Below are positions 28,604-38,298 of a stretch of DNA of 64,000 nt, piece after piece. The DNA comes from Gammaproteobacteria bacterium (GTDB lineage Bacteria; Pseudomonadota; Gammaproteobacteria; Chromatiales; Chromatiaceae). The translations under genes were made by a program, and so were the position numbers. Where the stretch lies: the NCBI GenBank assembly GCA_009929855.1, contig RZZN01000005.1:1-64000 (forward strand), given 5' to 3'. Under the pieces are notes generated by a model that saw nothing but the letters and a program-made list of their open reading frames with translations, was not told the DNA's origin and made no database searches. The stretch's first letter is position 1; every line of letters starts with the position of its first letter.

Positions 28604-31588
28604 GTGAAAAAGCGCGCAGCAACCCTGACTCATCCCAGGTCCGTGAGCGAGGCATCAGTGCCTGAGCCACATAGAGTGGCCATCGCTCCCGCGAACCTGT
28701 CCAGTCCGCCAGGTCATCCTCTCTTTGGCCGTCGCTACCTGGTCAAGGTCATTGCGCTCTATGTGCTCTTCTCGGTCTTCTGGATCTTCATCAGCGACGA
28801 GCTGCTGGCGACATGGATCCGTGACCCACAAACGGCACTCTGGGTGAGCATCGTCAAGGGCTGGTTGTTCATCCTGGTGACCACGACCCTGCTCTATCTG
28901 CTGATCGGCCGCTTTTTCCGCGCCATCGCCAGCCGTGACCGGGAGATCCTGGCCAGCAACGCCGAGCTGGAGCGCCGGGTGGTCGAGCGGACCTCGGCCC
29001 TGGAGATCGAGATCGCCGAGCGTCTTCAGGTCGAAGAGCGCTTGCGCCATAGCGAGGAGCGTCTGCGCCTGACCCTGGATGGCGCTCAGCTCGGCATCTG
29101 GCAGCACCAGCTCGCGCCCGAGCAGCTGGATTGGTCCGAGATCTGCGGCCGTCACCTTGCCCTGCCGCCCGGCCAGCGACCCAGCTATGCCGGCTTCATC
29201 GCCGCCCTGCACCCGGACGATCGTACCCGGGTCATGCGGCTGGTCGATGACTCACTGGCCAGTCGCCAGGATTACGTGGCTGAATACCGTGTGATCTGGC
29301 CCGACGGCTCGGTCCACTGGATCAGTGCGCTGGGCCGGGTCTATTGCGGAGCGGACGGCACACCCGAGCGTCTGGGCGGCATCACACTCGACATCACCGA
29401 GCGCAAGCATCTGGAGGAGCAGCTCCAGGCGCTCAACGCCACACTGGAGCAACGCATCGCCGAGCGGACCGCCGATCTGACCGCGACCCGAGAGCGTCTC
29501 CAGGATGCGCTGGTCCTGATGGCCGAATCCGAGCACAAGTTTCGGACACTCTTCGAGCAGTCCCCCGTGGGGGTCGCCTTACTGGATGGTCAAACTGGCC
29601 AGATCCTCAATGTCAACAACCGACTGGAGCAGATCCTGGGGCGCACGCACGCCGAGATCGAGCAGCTCGGGTGGGCGTCGATCACCCATCCCGATGACCT
29701 ATCGGCCGAGCGCGCTTGGGTGACGCAGCTCCAGTCCGGTGAGATCAGCGGCTTTCACATGGAGAAGCGCTACCTGCGCCCGGATGCATCAGTGGTGTGG
29801 GCACATCTCATCGTCTCCACCGTGGATCTGAGCAGCAAGGCGAGGCCAATCCATCTTGGCGTGGTCGAGGACATCACCGAGCGTCGGGCCGCCGAGCAGC
29901 GCCTGCGTGAGAGCGAGGAGCGTTATCGGATGCTCTTCAACCATCTCGCCGATGCCATCCTCATTCTGGATCTGACCGGACGCGTCATCGCTGTCAACGA
30001 TCAGGCCTGCCGGCAATATGGCTATCCGCATGAGGCCATGCAGCGCATGCACGTCACCGAGATCGACACGGCGGAGGACGCCGTGCACGCACCCGGGCGC
30101 ATCGCACTCCTCGACAGCGAGGGCGAGGCCAGATTCGAGGCCCAGCACCGGGATGCCCAGGGACGCATCATCTCGGTGGAGGTCCGCGCGACCAAGGTGC
30201 TGCTCGATGGCCGGCCTGCCATGTTGAGCCTGTGCCGCGACATCACCGCGCAGAAAAGGTCACAGGAGCGCATCGAATATCTGGCCTTCCACGATGAGCT
30301 GACTGGGTTGCCCAATCGGACACTCGGCCAGTACCTGTTGCAACAAGCCTTGACTCGCGCCGCACAGGACCAGCAGCACTTGGCGGTGCTCTATCTCGAC
30401 CTCGACCAGTTCAAGCATGTCAACGACACCCATGGTCATCCCGTCGGGGATCAGCTGTTGAAGGCGCTGGCCAAGCGACTCAGTGCGCAATTGGGTGCCG
30501 AGGATAGTCTCTGCCGTCTCTCCGCCGATGAATTCATGCTGATCCTGAGGCAGCGATTGGATGACGGCGAGCCATACAGGTCATTCACCCGGGTCTGCGA
30601 GCTGCTGCTCGCCAGTATCGCCGCCCCCTTCGACATCCAGGGTCACCAGATCCACGTCACATCCAGCATCGGCGTGGCGGTCTATCCGCGCGATGGCACT
30701 GATTGCGACTCACTGATGCGCAACAGCGATCTTGCACTCTACGCGGCCAAAGACGTTGGACACCAGAGCTACCAATTCTTCGAGCCGCGGCTCGAGGACA
30801 GGCTGCTGCAGTTCATCCACACCCGCGAGGCCCTGCGCGAGGCGCTGCAGCGTGACGAGCTCGTGCTCCACTATCAGCCCCAGATCGACCTGCGCACGCG
30901 TCGGGTGCACGGCGTCGAGGCACTGGTGCGCTGGCAAAGACCCGGAGCGGACCTGGTCAAGCCAGACAGCTTCATTGGCGTGGCCGAGGAGAGCGGGCTC
31001 ATCGTCCCGCTCGGCCGTTGGGTGCTGGCCGAGGCCTGCCGCCAGGCCGCCGTCTGGCGGGCCGCGGGTTGGCCTGAGCTGGTGATGGCGGTGAACCTGT
31101 CCGCCACCCAGTTCCGTCAGGGGCAGGTGGCCGAGGATGTGCGCGACGCCTTGGAGGCCAGTGGTCTTGACCCGGCGGGACTGGATCTGGAGCTGACCGA
31201 GTCACTGCTCCAGGGTGAGGAATCCGTATCCAGGATCCTGATCGACTGGAAGCACCAAGGCATCCAGCTCTCGATCGATGACTTTGGCACCGGCTACTCC
31301 AGCCTGGCCTATCTGAAGCGCTTCAAGGTCGATCATCTCAAGATGGACCGTTCTTTCATACAAGGGCTCCAGACCGACGAGGAAGACCAAGCCATCGTCC
31401 AGGCCATGATCCAGATGGCCAATAGTCTGGGTCTCAAGACGATTGCCGAAGGGGTGGAGGATAGGGCGCTCGCGGCTCGGCTCGGCGAGATGGGCTGCGA
31501 CCTGGTCCAAGGCTATCTCTATGCCCGGCCATTGCCGGCGCAAGAGTTGACTCGGTGGTTGGAGGGCTGGTCAGTGTTTGACCATTAG
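28604..31588 (+). CDS. Membrane-bound PAS-GGDEF-EAL protein with degenerate GGDEF site
   Basis: A 994-residue cyclic-di-GMP protein. Order: two membrane segments (about residues 46-68 and 80-103), a coiled coil (115-150), three PAS domains (about 150-275, 310-430, 440-560), a GGDEF domain (about 570-735) and an EAL domain (about 745-990). The GGDEF signature reads SADEF (640-644), so cyclase activity is probably lost. The EAL side keeps EALVRW (from 772), [14 protein letters not shown], the Lys in LKMDRSF and the Glu in AEGVED, so phosphodiesterase activity is likely. The GTG start at 28604 lacks a good ribosome-binding site and may lie a little downstream. The 3' end overlaps the convergent KaiB-like gene by 18 bases. 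Confidence 0.93.
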   Translation: MKKRAATLTHPRSVSEASVPEPHRVAIAPANLSSPPGHPLFGRRYLVKVIALYVLFSVFWIFISDELLATWIRDPQTALWVSIVKGWLFILVTTTLLYLLIGRFFRAIASRDREILASNAELERRVVERTSALEIEIAERLQVEERLRHSEERLRLTLDGAQLGIWQHQLAPEQLDWSEICGRHLALPPGQRPSYAGFIAALHPDDRTRVMRLVDDSLASRQDYVAEYRVIWPDGSVHWISALGRVYCGADGTPERLGGITLDITERKHLEEQLQALNATLEQRIAERTADLTATRERLQDALVLMAESEHKFRTLFEQSPVGVALLDGQTGQILNVNNRLEQILGRTHAEIEQLGWASITHPDDLSAERAWVTQLQSGEISGFHMEKRYLRPDASVVWAHLIVSTVDLSSKARPIHLGVVEDITERRAAEQRLRESEERYRMLFNHLADAILILDLTGRVIAVNDQACRQYGYPHEAMQRMHVTEIDTAEDAVHAPGRIALLDSEGEARFEAQHRDAQGRIISVEVRATKVLLDGRPAMLSLCRDITAQKRSQERIEYLAFHDELTGLPNRTLGQYLLQQALTRAAQDQQHLAVLYLDLDQFKHVNDTHGHPVGDQLLKALAKRLSAQLGAEDSLCRLSADEFMLILRQRLDDGEPYRSFTRVCELLLASIAAPFDIQGHQIHVTSSIGVAVYPRDGTDCDSLMRNSDLALYAAKDVGHQSYQFFEPRLEDRLLQFIHTREALREALQRDELVLHYQPQIDLRTRRVHGVEALVRWQRPGADLVKPDSFIGVAEESGLIVPLGRWVLAEACRQAAVWRAAGWPELVMAVNLSATQFRQGQVAEDVRDALEASGLDPAGLDLELTESLLQGEESVSRILIDWKHQGIQLSIDDFGTGYSSLAYLKRFKVDHLKMDRSFIQGLQTDEEDQAIVQAMIQMANSLGLKTIAEGVEDRALAARLGEMGCDLVQGYLYARPLPAQELTRWLEGWSVFDH

Positions 31589-31954
31589 GTCCAACCCGAC
31601 CAGGACCCGCTCGGTCTGCGAGAGGTCGCCAATGATCCGGCGGATCGGCTCGGGCAATGCGCGCACCAAGGTCGGAACGGCCAGGATCTGAGCCGCGCTG
31701 GCCAGCTCTGGCTGCGCCTGGATATCGATGACCTCGATCTGGTAGCGGCCGGCAAGATGCTCCTCGCAGATCTGGCGCAGATTGACGAAGGCGAGCACGG
31801 AACGCGGTGTCTGGCCAGCCACGTAGAGCCGCAGCAGCCAATGCTCAGACCCCTGGAGCGCTTGTAACCGCAGTGTCGACCACTGGACTGTCGCGTCCTG
31901 AGTCGAGTCAGGCCCGGGGATATCAGACTGCGAGTCGTCACTGGATGAGCTCAT
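31571..31954 (-). CDS. KaiB-domain protein
   Basis: A 127-residue protein whose residues from about 38 to the end follow the thioredoxin-like KaiB fold: [20 protein letters not shown], then [35 protein letters not shown] and a VLVGLDL end. KaiB is the cyanobacterial clock protein that binds KaiC; stand-alone relatives exist in many proteobacteria, some tied to stress or signalling. The ATG at 31954 was chosen because GGAG precedes it by seven bases. No kaiC or kaiA is in the window. It is convergent with the PAS/EAL gene and their ends overlap by 18 bases. Confidence 0.85.
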   Translation of the reverse strand: MSSSSDDSQSDIPGPDSTQDATVQWSTLRLQALQGSEHWLLRLYVAGQTPRSVLAFVNLRQICEEHLAGRYQIEVIDIQAQPELASAAQILAVPTLVRALPEPIRRIIGDLSQTERVLVGLDLMVKH

Positions 31955-32106
31955 GGGGTGACTCCGAATCATGCTCACATGTCGCCAAGGTCACGGCGAG
32001 CATGCAGGCTCTCGCTGCACAGGACCAAGCGCTGCGGCCGTGAAGGGAAGGGCGTCTTCACTGCCTTTGAGTCGACCCGGCCGCTGGATATCCGCGATGG
32101 ATGAGC

Positions 32107-33165
32107 TTAATCCATCAAGTCGATGGTGAGACCCAGCTCGCCGAGTATCTCGCGTCGTGCCGCCAGGTAGCGCTGGAAGCTCGGCTCGGACAGATAAGTG
32201 CCGGTCGCTACATAATCCAGGGCGCCGTGGATGTGGAAGCCCTTGAAATAGCCCTCGGTGCGGAAGACCTCGCGACCCTCGCTGTCGAAGAACACTAGGC
32301 TCGGCGTGTACTTGATGTCGAGCTCATGGGCCCACTGGCGAACCGGGATCACGCGTCCATCCGGGATCTGGATGCGTTGCGGTGAAAAGGTATCGAGGAT
32401 GACGCCATCGAAGGCGCTGAGCGAGTAGATGACAGGCTCGCGTCGCAGGATCTGCCCGTGCAGCTCGTCGCAGTCCTCGCACACTATTTGCTCAAACATC
32501 ACGACCAGTGGCCGGCTGGATTCGCTGCGATTGTCAGCAAGCCGTAGCGGCATCTCGAGGAAACCGCCCTCGCGATGCAGGCGACCCGTGGCCTTGCTCG
32601 GGTTCAGGCTGGCGATGTAATCACTGAAGGGCTGCTCGCCCCGTTCGCGTCGCTCGGCGACATAGGTCAGCGCGGCCTTGAAGCGATGCGGGGGGAAATA
32701 GCCATTGATGCGCAGCACCACCTGCGCGGATTCATCCAGCATCAGCAGGGTTGGCGTGAACTGCACACTGAGAGCGGCGCCGAATTGTTTCTCGGTCATC
32801 GTCTCGCCATCGAAGTCGATGACCTCGCGGTCACCCCAGAGGTTGATGGCAATGACATCGAAATGGGTCTGCGTGAAATCAGCGATCGCCTGATCGGCAA
32901 AATTCTCCTGTAGCAGCTTGGCGCAATAGGGGCAGCCATCCTGATAGAAATAGAGCAGGAGTCGCTTGCCCGCGCCCGCGGCCTCGGCAATGTCCTCGCG
33001 CATGTCGAGAAAGGATGCCTTGAACCAGTCGGGAGGCTCATGGTAACCAGGATTCTCGAGTGCGGGAGACAGACGCGCTGGACCTTGGGGCGCCGCCATG
33101 ACCAGCCACGCCATGGACAAGAGTAGAACGAGAGTCAACAGTCTGATGGGGGCGTGCCAACGCAT
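32107..33165 (-). CDS. Exported protein with two thioredoxin-like domains (CPYC and CEDC)
   Basis: A 352-residue protein with a signal peptide (basic start, hydrophobic core about residues 8-24). The first thioredoxin-like domain has CPYC at 78-81 and the cis-proline segment FTPTL (136-140); the second has CEDC at 229-232 and YTPSLVFF. Both domains keep a two-cysteine site, so it may be a periplasmic disulfide reductase; the style recalls SoxW-like thioredoxins of sulfur oxidisers. AGGAGA precedes the ATG. Partners are not visible nearby. The duplicated arrangement is seen in the sequence; the redox role is inference. Confidence 0.8.
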   Translation of the reverse strand: MRWHAPIRLLTLVLLLSMAWLVMAAPQGPARLSPALENPGYHEPPDWFKASFLDMREDIAEAAGAGKRLLLYFYQDGCPYCAKLLQENFADQAIADFTQTHFDVIAINLWGDREVIDFDGETMTEKQFGAALSVQFTPTLLMLDESAQVVLRINGYFPPHRFKAALTYVAERRERGEQPFSDYIASLNPSKATGRLHREGGFLEMPLRLADNRSESSRPLVVMFEQIVCEDCDELHGQILRREPVIYSLSAFDGVILDTFSPQRIQIPDGRVIPVRQWAHELDIKYTPSLVFFDSEGREVFRTEGYFKGFHIHGALDYVATGTYLSEPSFQRYLAARREILGELGLTIDLMD

Positions 33166-33476
33166 GATCAGGCTCTCCTAGGATCACTGAACCGCCCGCG
33201 AATCTAAGCCGGCGACCTGAGGTTCTGGGCGGAGTGGATCATACACTCTGTAGCGGTTCCATGGCCCAGCGGATCAGTCGTCATGCATCACGGGATGGGC
33301 AAGACCCCCATCTCAGCCCTGATCAAGCGGTGGTCACGATACCGCAGATCCACTTCGGGACGCACTCGAGGCGATGGCTCTCGGGCAGTGCCGTCTGACC
33401 CTGGTCCAGCTTGACGGTCTCGGTGTGACCGCGAGGTCGGAGCGGCTCGCTGGCCGAATGTTGGTCGCAAGCCGAG
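33166..33476 (-). other. Gap between aceK and the thioredoxin-like gene, with a coding-like stretch
   Basis: The minus strand from about 33475 to the stop at 33323 reads as about 50 codons with typical local codon use, ending CVPKWICGIVTTA, but lacks a usual start codon before it runs antisense-like into the aceK end. It may be a gene remnant or a small gene with a non-standard start. The remaining bases (33166-33320) probably hold the promoter of the thioredoxin-like gene. Confidence 0.3.
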
Positions 33477-35261
33477 CTAGCCCGCTGTGGTGCGCGTCTC
33501 GGCTGGCGCGCCAGCGAGCAAGCCGGAACAGGTGAAGCGCCGCTCGATCGGGTAGGGAAAGACGTCCTCCAGGTAACCGGCGCGGATATGTGCCTGACGC
33601 GCGCGCCACCAGAGCGGGTCGAACAACTCGCTGTGCATCTCTCTGAAGACCTTGCGGATGCGTGGGTCGGTGAGCAGAAAGGTCTCGAACTCCTCGGGGA
33701 AGACATCGTTCGGCCCAGCCGTGTACCAGACCTCCTCGCCCATCTCCATCTCAGGGTAGGGCGCTGGCGGGATCTCGCGAAATTGACATTCGGTCAGATA
33801 GCACAGCTCGTCGTAGTCGTAGAAGACCACCCGCCCTTGACGCGTGACGCCGAAATTCTTGAACAAAAAATCACCCGGAAAGATGTTGGCGGCTGCCAAC
33901 TGCTTGATCGCGAGTCCATATTCACTGATTGCGTGGCGGATGTCCTCCTCGTCCGCGGTATGCAGGTAGAGGTTCAGAGGCGACATGCGCCGCTCGATGT
34001 AGAGATGCTTGATGATGAGTTGATCGCCGTCTTGCTCCAGGCTCTCGGCACATTCGCGCTCGAGCAGCTCGAGCAACACGGGCGAGAAGCGTGCGCGCGG
34101 AAAGGCCACGTGTGAATACTCCCAGGAGTCGGCCATCCGTCCGACTCGATCATGTAGCTTCACCAGTTGATACTTTTCCATGACGACCTCGCGGGTCATC
34201 TCCTTCGGCGGCGGGAAGCGGTCCTTGATGACCTTGAACACGAAGGGAAAGGAGGGGAGTGTGAAGACACACATGACCATCCCGCGAATCCCGGGGGCAA
34301 TCATGAATTCATCGCCCGAGTAGCGCAGATGCTTGAGAAAGTCACGATAAAACTCGGCCTTGCCGAACTTCTGTAGACCGATCGCGGTATAGAGCTCGGC
34401 CTTGGTCTTGTGCCGGAGCAATGGACGGAGAAAATCGACGACCGCGGCCGGAACCTCGGTGTCGACCATGAAATAGGCGCGCGAAAAGCTGAACACGTCC
34501 GCGATCTCGTCCTCGCCACTGAGGAGCGTATCCACATAGAGTCCGCCAGGGCCGCCGTCCTGACCCTCGTCGTTGAGGATCGGGATGATGAAGGGGATCT
34601 GGTCCGCGCCGTTGATCGCCTTGCCGATCACATAGGCCGCCTTGTTGCGATAGAAGGGCTCGCGGAGCACGGCAAGCTGGAAGTTTTGATGCAGCACACG
34701 ATTGCGTGGGAAACGCTCGCGGATGGCGTGCAGCAGACACCGGATGTCCCGTCGCCGGTCGCGGAAGGGGCGCGTGAAGCCGAGGTCGCCGAGGATCCGG
34801 GCGACTACGCGTGGAAAGCCGTCGCGCGCCGGGTAATAGGGCCGAAAGATCGGGATCTCTGCCTCTAGATGCTCGGTGGAGAGCATCGGCCAGACGAAGA
34901 TATAACTGTTGTTGTAATAGCGGCGGTCGAAGAGCCGACAGAACACCGAGTTGTAATAGGTCTCGGCCAGCTCGGGCTGATGGTGCAGCGGCAGGAGTCT
35001 GAGATATTCGATCTTGACCCTGCGCCAGAGGATGTCACTGGGATCGCGTAGATGAAACTCGCGACGCAGCAAAGCCACCGTTTCAGCGACGCGCGTATCG
35101 TAATAGCTGATGCGCTCGCGCGCGGCCATCTGCGCCGCGGCCCAGTCCGCGGCCTCGAAGCGCGCCTTGGCCCCTGCGGTGATCCCCCGAAAGAGCCGAT
35201 AGTGACGCTCGAAGCCGTCGAGGATCGCCTCGGCGATCTGTTTTGCCTCGATCCAGGCCAT
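33477..35261 (-). CDS. aceK: Isocitrate dehydrogenase kinase/phosphatase
   Basis: Switches isocitrate dehydrogenase off and on by phosphorylation, steering isocitrate into the glyoxylate bypass. The 594-residue protein contains the regulatory helical half and the kinase-like half, with GMVMCVFTLPSFPFVFKVIKD as the nucleotide-binding region, and the catalytic-loop/metal segment FPGDFLFKNFGVTRQGRVVFYDYDE. Length fits the family (578 in E. coli). It is the third gene after aceA and rraA on the same strand, 176 bases below rraA. Confidence 0.96.
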   Translation of the reverse strand: MAWIEAKQIAEAILDGFERHYRLFRGITAGAKARFEAADWAAAQMAARERISYYDTRVAETVALLRREFHLRDPSDILWRRVKIEYLRLLPLHHQPELAETYYNSVFCRLFDRRYYNNSYIFVWPMLSTEHLEAEIPIFRPYYPARDGFPRVVARILGDLGFTRPFRDRRRDIRCLLHAIRERFPRNRVLHQNFQLAVLREPFYRNKAAYVIGKAINGADQIPFIIPILNDEGQDGGPGGLYVDTLLSGEDEIADVFSFSRAYFMVDTEVPAAVVDFLRPLLRHKTKAELYTAIGLQKFGKAEFYRDFLKHLRYSGDEFMIAPGIRGMVMCVFTLPSFPFVFKVIKDRFPPPKEMTREVVMEKYQLVKLHDRVGRMADSWEYSHVAFPRARFSPVLLELLERECAESLEQDGDQLIIKHLYIERRMSPLNLYLHTADEEDIRHAISEYGLAIKQLAAANIFPGDFLFKNFGVTRQGRVVFYDYDELCYLTECQFREIPPAPYPEMEMGEEVWYTAGPNDVFPEEFETFLLTDPRIRKVFREMHSELFDPLWWRARQAHIRAGYLEDVFPYPIERRFTCSGLLAGAPAETRTTAG

Positions 35262-35437
35262 CTTGGATACCTATTCTGCGCTGGTCGGCGTCCGCTGGCG
35301 GCGTCCGTCCAGTGGAGACGGAGACATGTGATTGGTCGATGCTGGCGTCCAACCCACCCTGATCGATCGCGAGCGAGGCGCCATCGGTGCCGGCACGCCC
35401 GTCGAGCGCGCCCGCTGATGACTGCTCTCGACGTGGA

Positions 35438-35932
35438 TCATACCAATGGGACGTCGACGACCAGGATGCCATCCTCGTCGCAATAGATCTGATCGCCAGG
35501 CTTGAACTCGACGCCGGCGAAGCCGATGGCGATGTCGCGCTGCCCTTCACCCCGTTTGAGACTCTTGCGGGGATGGGCGGCCAGCGCCTTGATCCCGAGT
35601 GGCATGGTCGCGAGATCGCGACTGTCGCGCACACAGCCGTAGAGCACGACCCCCGCCCAGCCTTGCGCGACCGCGCTGGCGCCGATCAGGTCGCCGAGCA
35701 TGGCACAGCGCAGCGACCCGCCAGCATCCACGACCAAGACGCGTCCCATGCCGGGCTCGGCCAGGGTGGATTTGATGAGTGAATTATCCTCGAAGCACTT
35801 GAGTGTCACGACCTGGCCGGAAAATCGGGTGAGACCGCCAAAGTCACGAAAGACGGGCTCGCAGACGCGCGTGCTCGGATGATCGAGATCGCAGAGGTCG
35901 GCAGTCTTGACGTCGAGGGAGGCTTGAGTCAT
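35438..35932 (-). CDS. rraA: RraA family protein (RNase E activity regulator)
   Basis: A 164-residue protein beginning MTQASLDVKTADLCDLD, with the RraA core VVDAGGSLRCAMLGDLIG, GVVLYGCVRDS and DGILVV. In E. coli RraA trimer binds RNase E and slows RNA decay; other relatives are divalent-metal aldolases, and sequence alone does not separate the two. A longer in-frame reading to 36121 overlaps the aceA end and looks antisense-like, so the start was placed at 35932. Its place between aceA and aceK is a recurrent proteobacterial arrangement and may be simple co-transcription. Confidence 0.9.
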   Translation of the reverse strand: MTQASLDVKTADLCDLDHPSTRVCEPVFRDFGGLTRFSGQVVTLKCFEDNSLIKSTLAEPGMGRVLVVDAGGSLRCAMLGDLIGASAVAQGWAGVVLYGCVRDSRDLATMPLGIKALAAHPRKSLKRGEGQRDIAIGFAGVEFKPGDQIYCDEDGILVVDVPLV

Positions 35933-36065
35933 GCGCGCGGATACTCCGAGTGGTCGTGGGTCAGGGATGGCGCCGCCGATTCGACTGGAGCCTGCCTGCC
36001 GCTTCGGCATCGATGCGGCAGACACGCAGGTCTGTCGGGGCCTTGCGCCCCGACATCTCGATGCA

Positions 36066-37370
36066 CTAGAACTGGGCCTCTTCGGTCGAGCCGTGCAGTG
36101 CGGTGACCGAGGAGTGGCCACCTTGGATGACAGTGGTCACGTCGTCGAAGTAGCCCGCGCCGACCTCCTGCTGGTGCGAGACGAAGGTGTAACCCTTCTC
36201 GCGAGCCGCGAACTCGGGAGCCTGGACCTTCTCGACATAGTGGCGCATGCCCTCGCCACGGGCATAGTCATAGGCGAGGTCGAACATGTTGTACCACATG
36301 CTGTGGATGCCAGCCAGGGTGATGAATTGGTATTTATAACCCATGGCCGAGAGCTCGTCCTGGAACTTGGCGATGGTGGCATCGTCGAGGTTTTTCTTCC
36401 AGTTGAAGGATGGCGAGCAGTTGTAGGCCAGCAGCTTGTTGGGGTTTTGCTCCAGCACGGCTTGTGCGAACTCGCGTGCAAACCCCAGATCGGGCGTGCC
36501 GGTCTCGCACCAGACCAGATCCGCGTAAGGCGCATAGGCCAAGCCGCGGCTGATCGCCTGCTCGAGACCGTTGCGCACCACGTAGAAGCCTTCCTCGGTG
36601 CGCTCGCCGGTGACGAATGGACGATCATTGTCATCGACATCCGATGTCAGCAGGTTGGCGGCCTCGGCATCGGTGCGCGCAAGCAACAGGGTCGGGACGC
36701 CCATCACGTCGGCGGCCAGACGTGCCGCGATCAGCTTCTGTACCGCCTCGCGGGTCGGAACCAAGACCTTGCCACCCATGTGGCCGCACTTCTTCACCGC
36801 CGCGAGCTGGTCCTCGAAGTGCACCCCGGATGCGCCGGCCGTGATCATGTTCTTCATCAGCTCGAAGGCGTTGAGCACGCCGCCGAATCCAGCCTCGGCG
36901 TCGGCGACGATGGGCAGGAAGTAGTCGACATAGCCCTGGTCACCGGATTCGATGCCCTTGGACCACTGAATCTCGTCGGCACGCTTGAATGCGTTGTTGA
37001 TGCGCCGCACCATGGTGGGAACCGAGTCGTAGGCATACAACGACTGGTCGGGATACATGGTCTCGGAGGTGTTGCCATCCGCCGCGACCTGCCAGCCTGA
37101 CAGATAGATGGCCTCGATACCGGCCTTGGCTTGCTGCATGGCTTGTCCGCCGGTGAGGGCGCCCATGCAGTTGACATAGCCCTTCTTGGCGTCGCCACGA
37201 ACCAGCTTCCAAAGTTTCTCGGCGCCGCGTCGTGCATAGGTATGCTCGGGCTGCACCGAGCCACGGAGGCGAACCACATCCTCCGCGGAATAGCCGCGTT
37301 TGACGTCGGTCCAGCGAGGATTCTCAGACCACTCCTGCTTCAGGGCTTGAATCTGTTCTTGGCGGTTCAT
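36066..37370 (-). CDS. aceA: Isocitrate lyase
   Basis: Cleaves isocitrate to glyoxylate and succinate, the first step of the glyoxylate bypass for growth on acetate or storage-polymer carbon. The catalytic loop [13 protein letters not shown], the [10 protein letters not shown] segment and [11 protein letters not shown] are all intact. Two adjacent ATG codons are possible; 37370 gives seven bases to a GGAG and a 434-residue protein equal in length to E. coli AceA. It heads aceA-rraA-aceK; malate synthase is not in the window. The AT-rich gap to pdxH probably holds its promoter. Confidence 0.97.
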   Translation of the reverse strand: MNRQEQIQALKQEWSENPRWTDVKRGYSAEDVVRLRGSVQPEHTYARRGAEKLWKLVRGDAKKGYVNCMGALTGGQAMQQAKAGIEAIYLSGWQVAADGNTSETMYPDQSLYAYDSVPTMVRRINNAFKRADEIQWSKGIESGDQGYVDYFLPIVADAEAGFGGVLNAFELMKNMITAGASGVHFEDQLAAVKKCGHMGGKVLVPTREAVQKLIAARLAADVMGVPTLLLARTDAEAANLLTSDVDDNDRPFVTGERTEEGFYVVRNGLEQAISRGLAYAPYADLVWCETGTPDLGFAREFAQAVLEQNPNKLLAYNCSPSFNWKKNLDDATIAKFQDELSAMGYKYQFITLAGIHSMWYNMFDLAYDYARGEGMRHYVEKVQAPEFAAREKGYTFVSHQQEVGAGYFDDVTTVIQGGHSSVTALHGSTEEAQF

Positions 37371-37576
37371 CATGATGCTCCGATGTTGTCTTATTGCCGT
37401 CACCCTTGACCCGGCGTCCCACCATCAGGGTGCCGTCTTCGGTTCGGGTGACGATTCCATGAATGGATCCGGCATGTTTGACCGAACTACTCGGTCTTGT
37501 TGCTCAAGCTAACGCCATCGAGAGCATTCAGCTAGCCAATTATCCTAATTTTTTCTATTTGAACTGATAATTATCA
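37371..37576. promoter_or_regulatory. AT-rich divergent promoter region between aceA and pdxH
   Basis: Bases about 37530-37576 form a conspicuous AT-rich island. It ends in a perfect 12-base palindrome, TGATAATTATCA (37565-37576), touching the pdxH start codon. Its halves resemble the GATAAT units of Fur-type sites but the spacing is not the standard one. No unambiguous -35/-10 pair was fixed for either gene. Confidence 0.5.
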
Positions 37577-38215
37577 ATGAACCCTGACGAATTTCGAAAA
37601 ACCGCGATGGCGCAGGGTCTGCCCCGCGCCAGCCTCGACGCAGACCCCATTCGCCAGTTCGAGCAGTGGTATCAAGCCGCGATCGCCACAGGCATTCCAG
37701 AGCCCAACGCCATGTCGCTTTGCACGGTCGACGCGTCCGGACAGCCGTTCGCGCGCACCGTCCTGATGAAGCTGTTCGACCATCGCGGCTTTGTCTTCTT
37801 TACCAACTTCGAGAGTCGCAAGGCCCAGCAGATCGCTGGCAATCCCAAGGTCGCGCTGCTCTTCCCCTGGGTGGCGCTGGCGCGTCAGGTCCAGATCACG
37901 GGTCAGGCACAGCGGATCTCCAGTCTGGATTCATTGACCTATTTCACCACCCGCCCTCGTGGCAGTCAGATCGGCGCTTGGGCCTCGCCACAGAGTCAGG
38001 TGATCACCTCGCGCTCGTTGCTCGAGTCCAAGGTCGCCGAGATGAAGCAGCGTTTCGCCGACGGCGAGATCCCGCTACCCGACTTTTGGGGCGGCTATCG
38101 GGTCGTGCCGAATCTGATCGAGTTTTGGCAGGGACGGGAGAGTCGACTCCACGATCGTTTCGTCTATTCCCGGGAGCGTGGCGATACCTGGCACATCGAT
38201 CGTCTTGCGCCCTGA
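37577..38215 (+). CDS. pdxH: Pyridoxine/pyridoxamine 5'-phosphate oxidase
   Basis: FMN enzyme that makes pyridoxal 5'-phosphate from the phosphorylated alcohol or amine. The 212-residue protein shows family motifs: PNAMSLCTVDASGQPFARTVLMK, FFTNFESRKAQQI, YFTTRPRGSQIGAWAS and the C-terminal FWQGRESRLHDRFVYSR. Length and start agree with E. coli PdxH (218). It is divergent from aceA and followed by a perfect hairpin shared with convergent hppA. Confidence 0.96.
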   Translation: MNPDEFRKTAMAQGLPRASLDADPIRQFEQWYQAAIATGIPEPNAMSLCTVDASGQPFARTVLMKLFDHRGFVFFTNFESRKAQQIAGNPKVALLFPWVALARQVQITGQAQRISSLDSLTYFTTRPRGSQIGAWASPQSQVITSRSLLESKVAEMKQRFADGEIPLPDFWGGYRVVPNLIEFWQGRESRLHDRFVYSRERGDTWHIDRLAP

Positions 38216-38246
38216 CCGCGTCGCCTGGTGAAGCATCCAACGTGAA

Positions 38247-38270
38247 ACAGGGGGCCTGGTGGCCCCCTGT
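38247..38270. terminator. Hairpin terminator between convergent pdxH and hppA
   Basis: A perfect 10-base-pair stem (38247-38256 with 38261-38270) closes a TGGT loop in the 83-base gap between two convergent stop codons. T tracts are weak (GTTTC on the minus strand), so termination strength is uncertain. Confidence 0.65.
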
Positions 38271-38298
38271 GATCCATCGAATGGAATGAGACTGGGAC

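Noticed and set aside
35933-36121. N-terminal extension of RraA
   Set aside because: Overlaps the aceA 3' end out of frame and reads as Arg/Ser/Pro-rich noise; the family start is at 35932.
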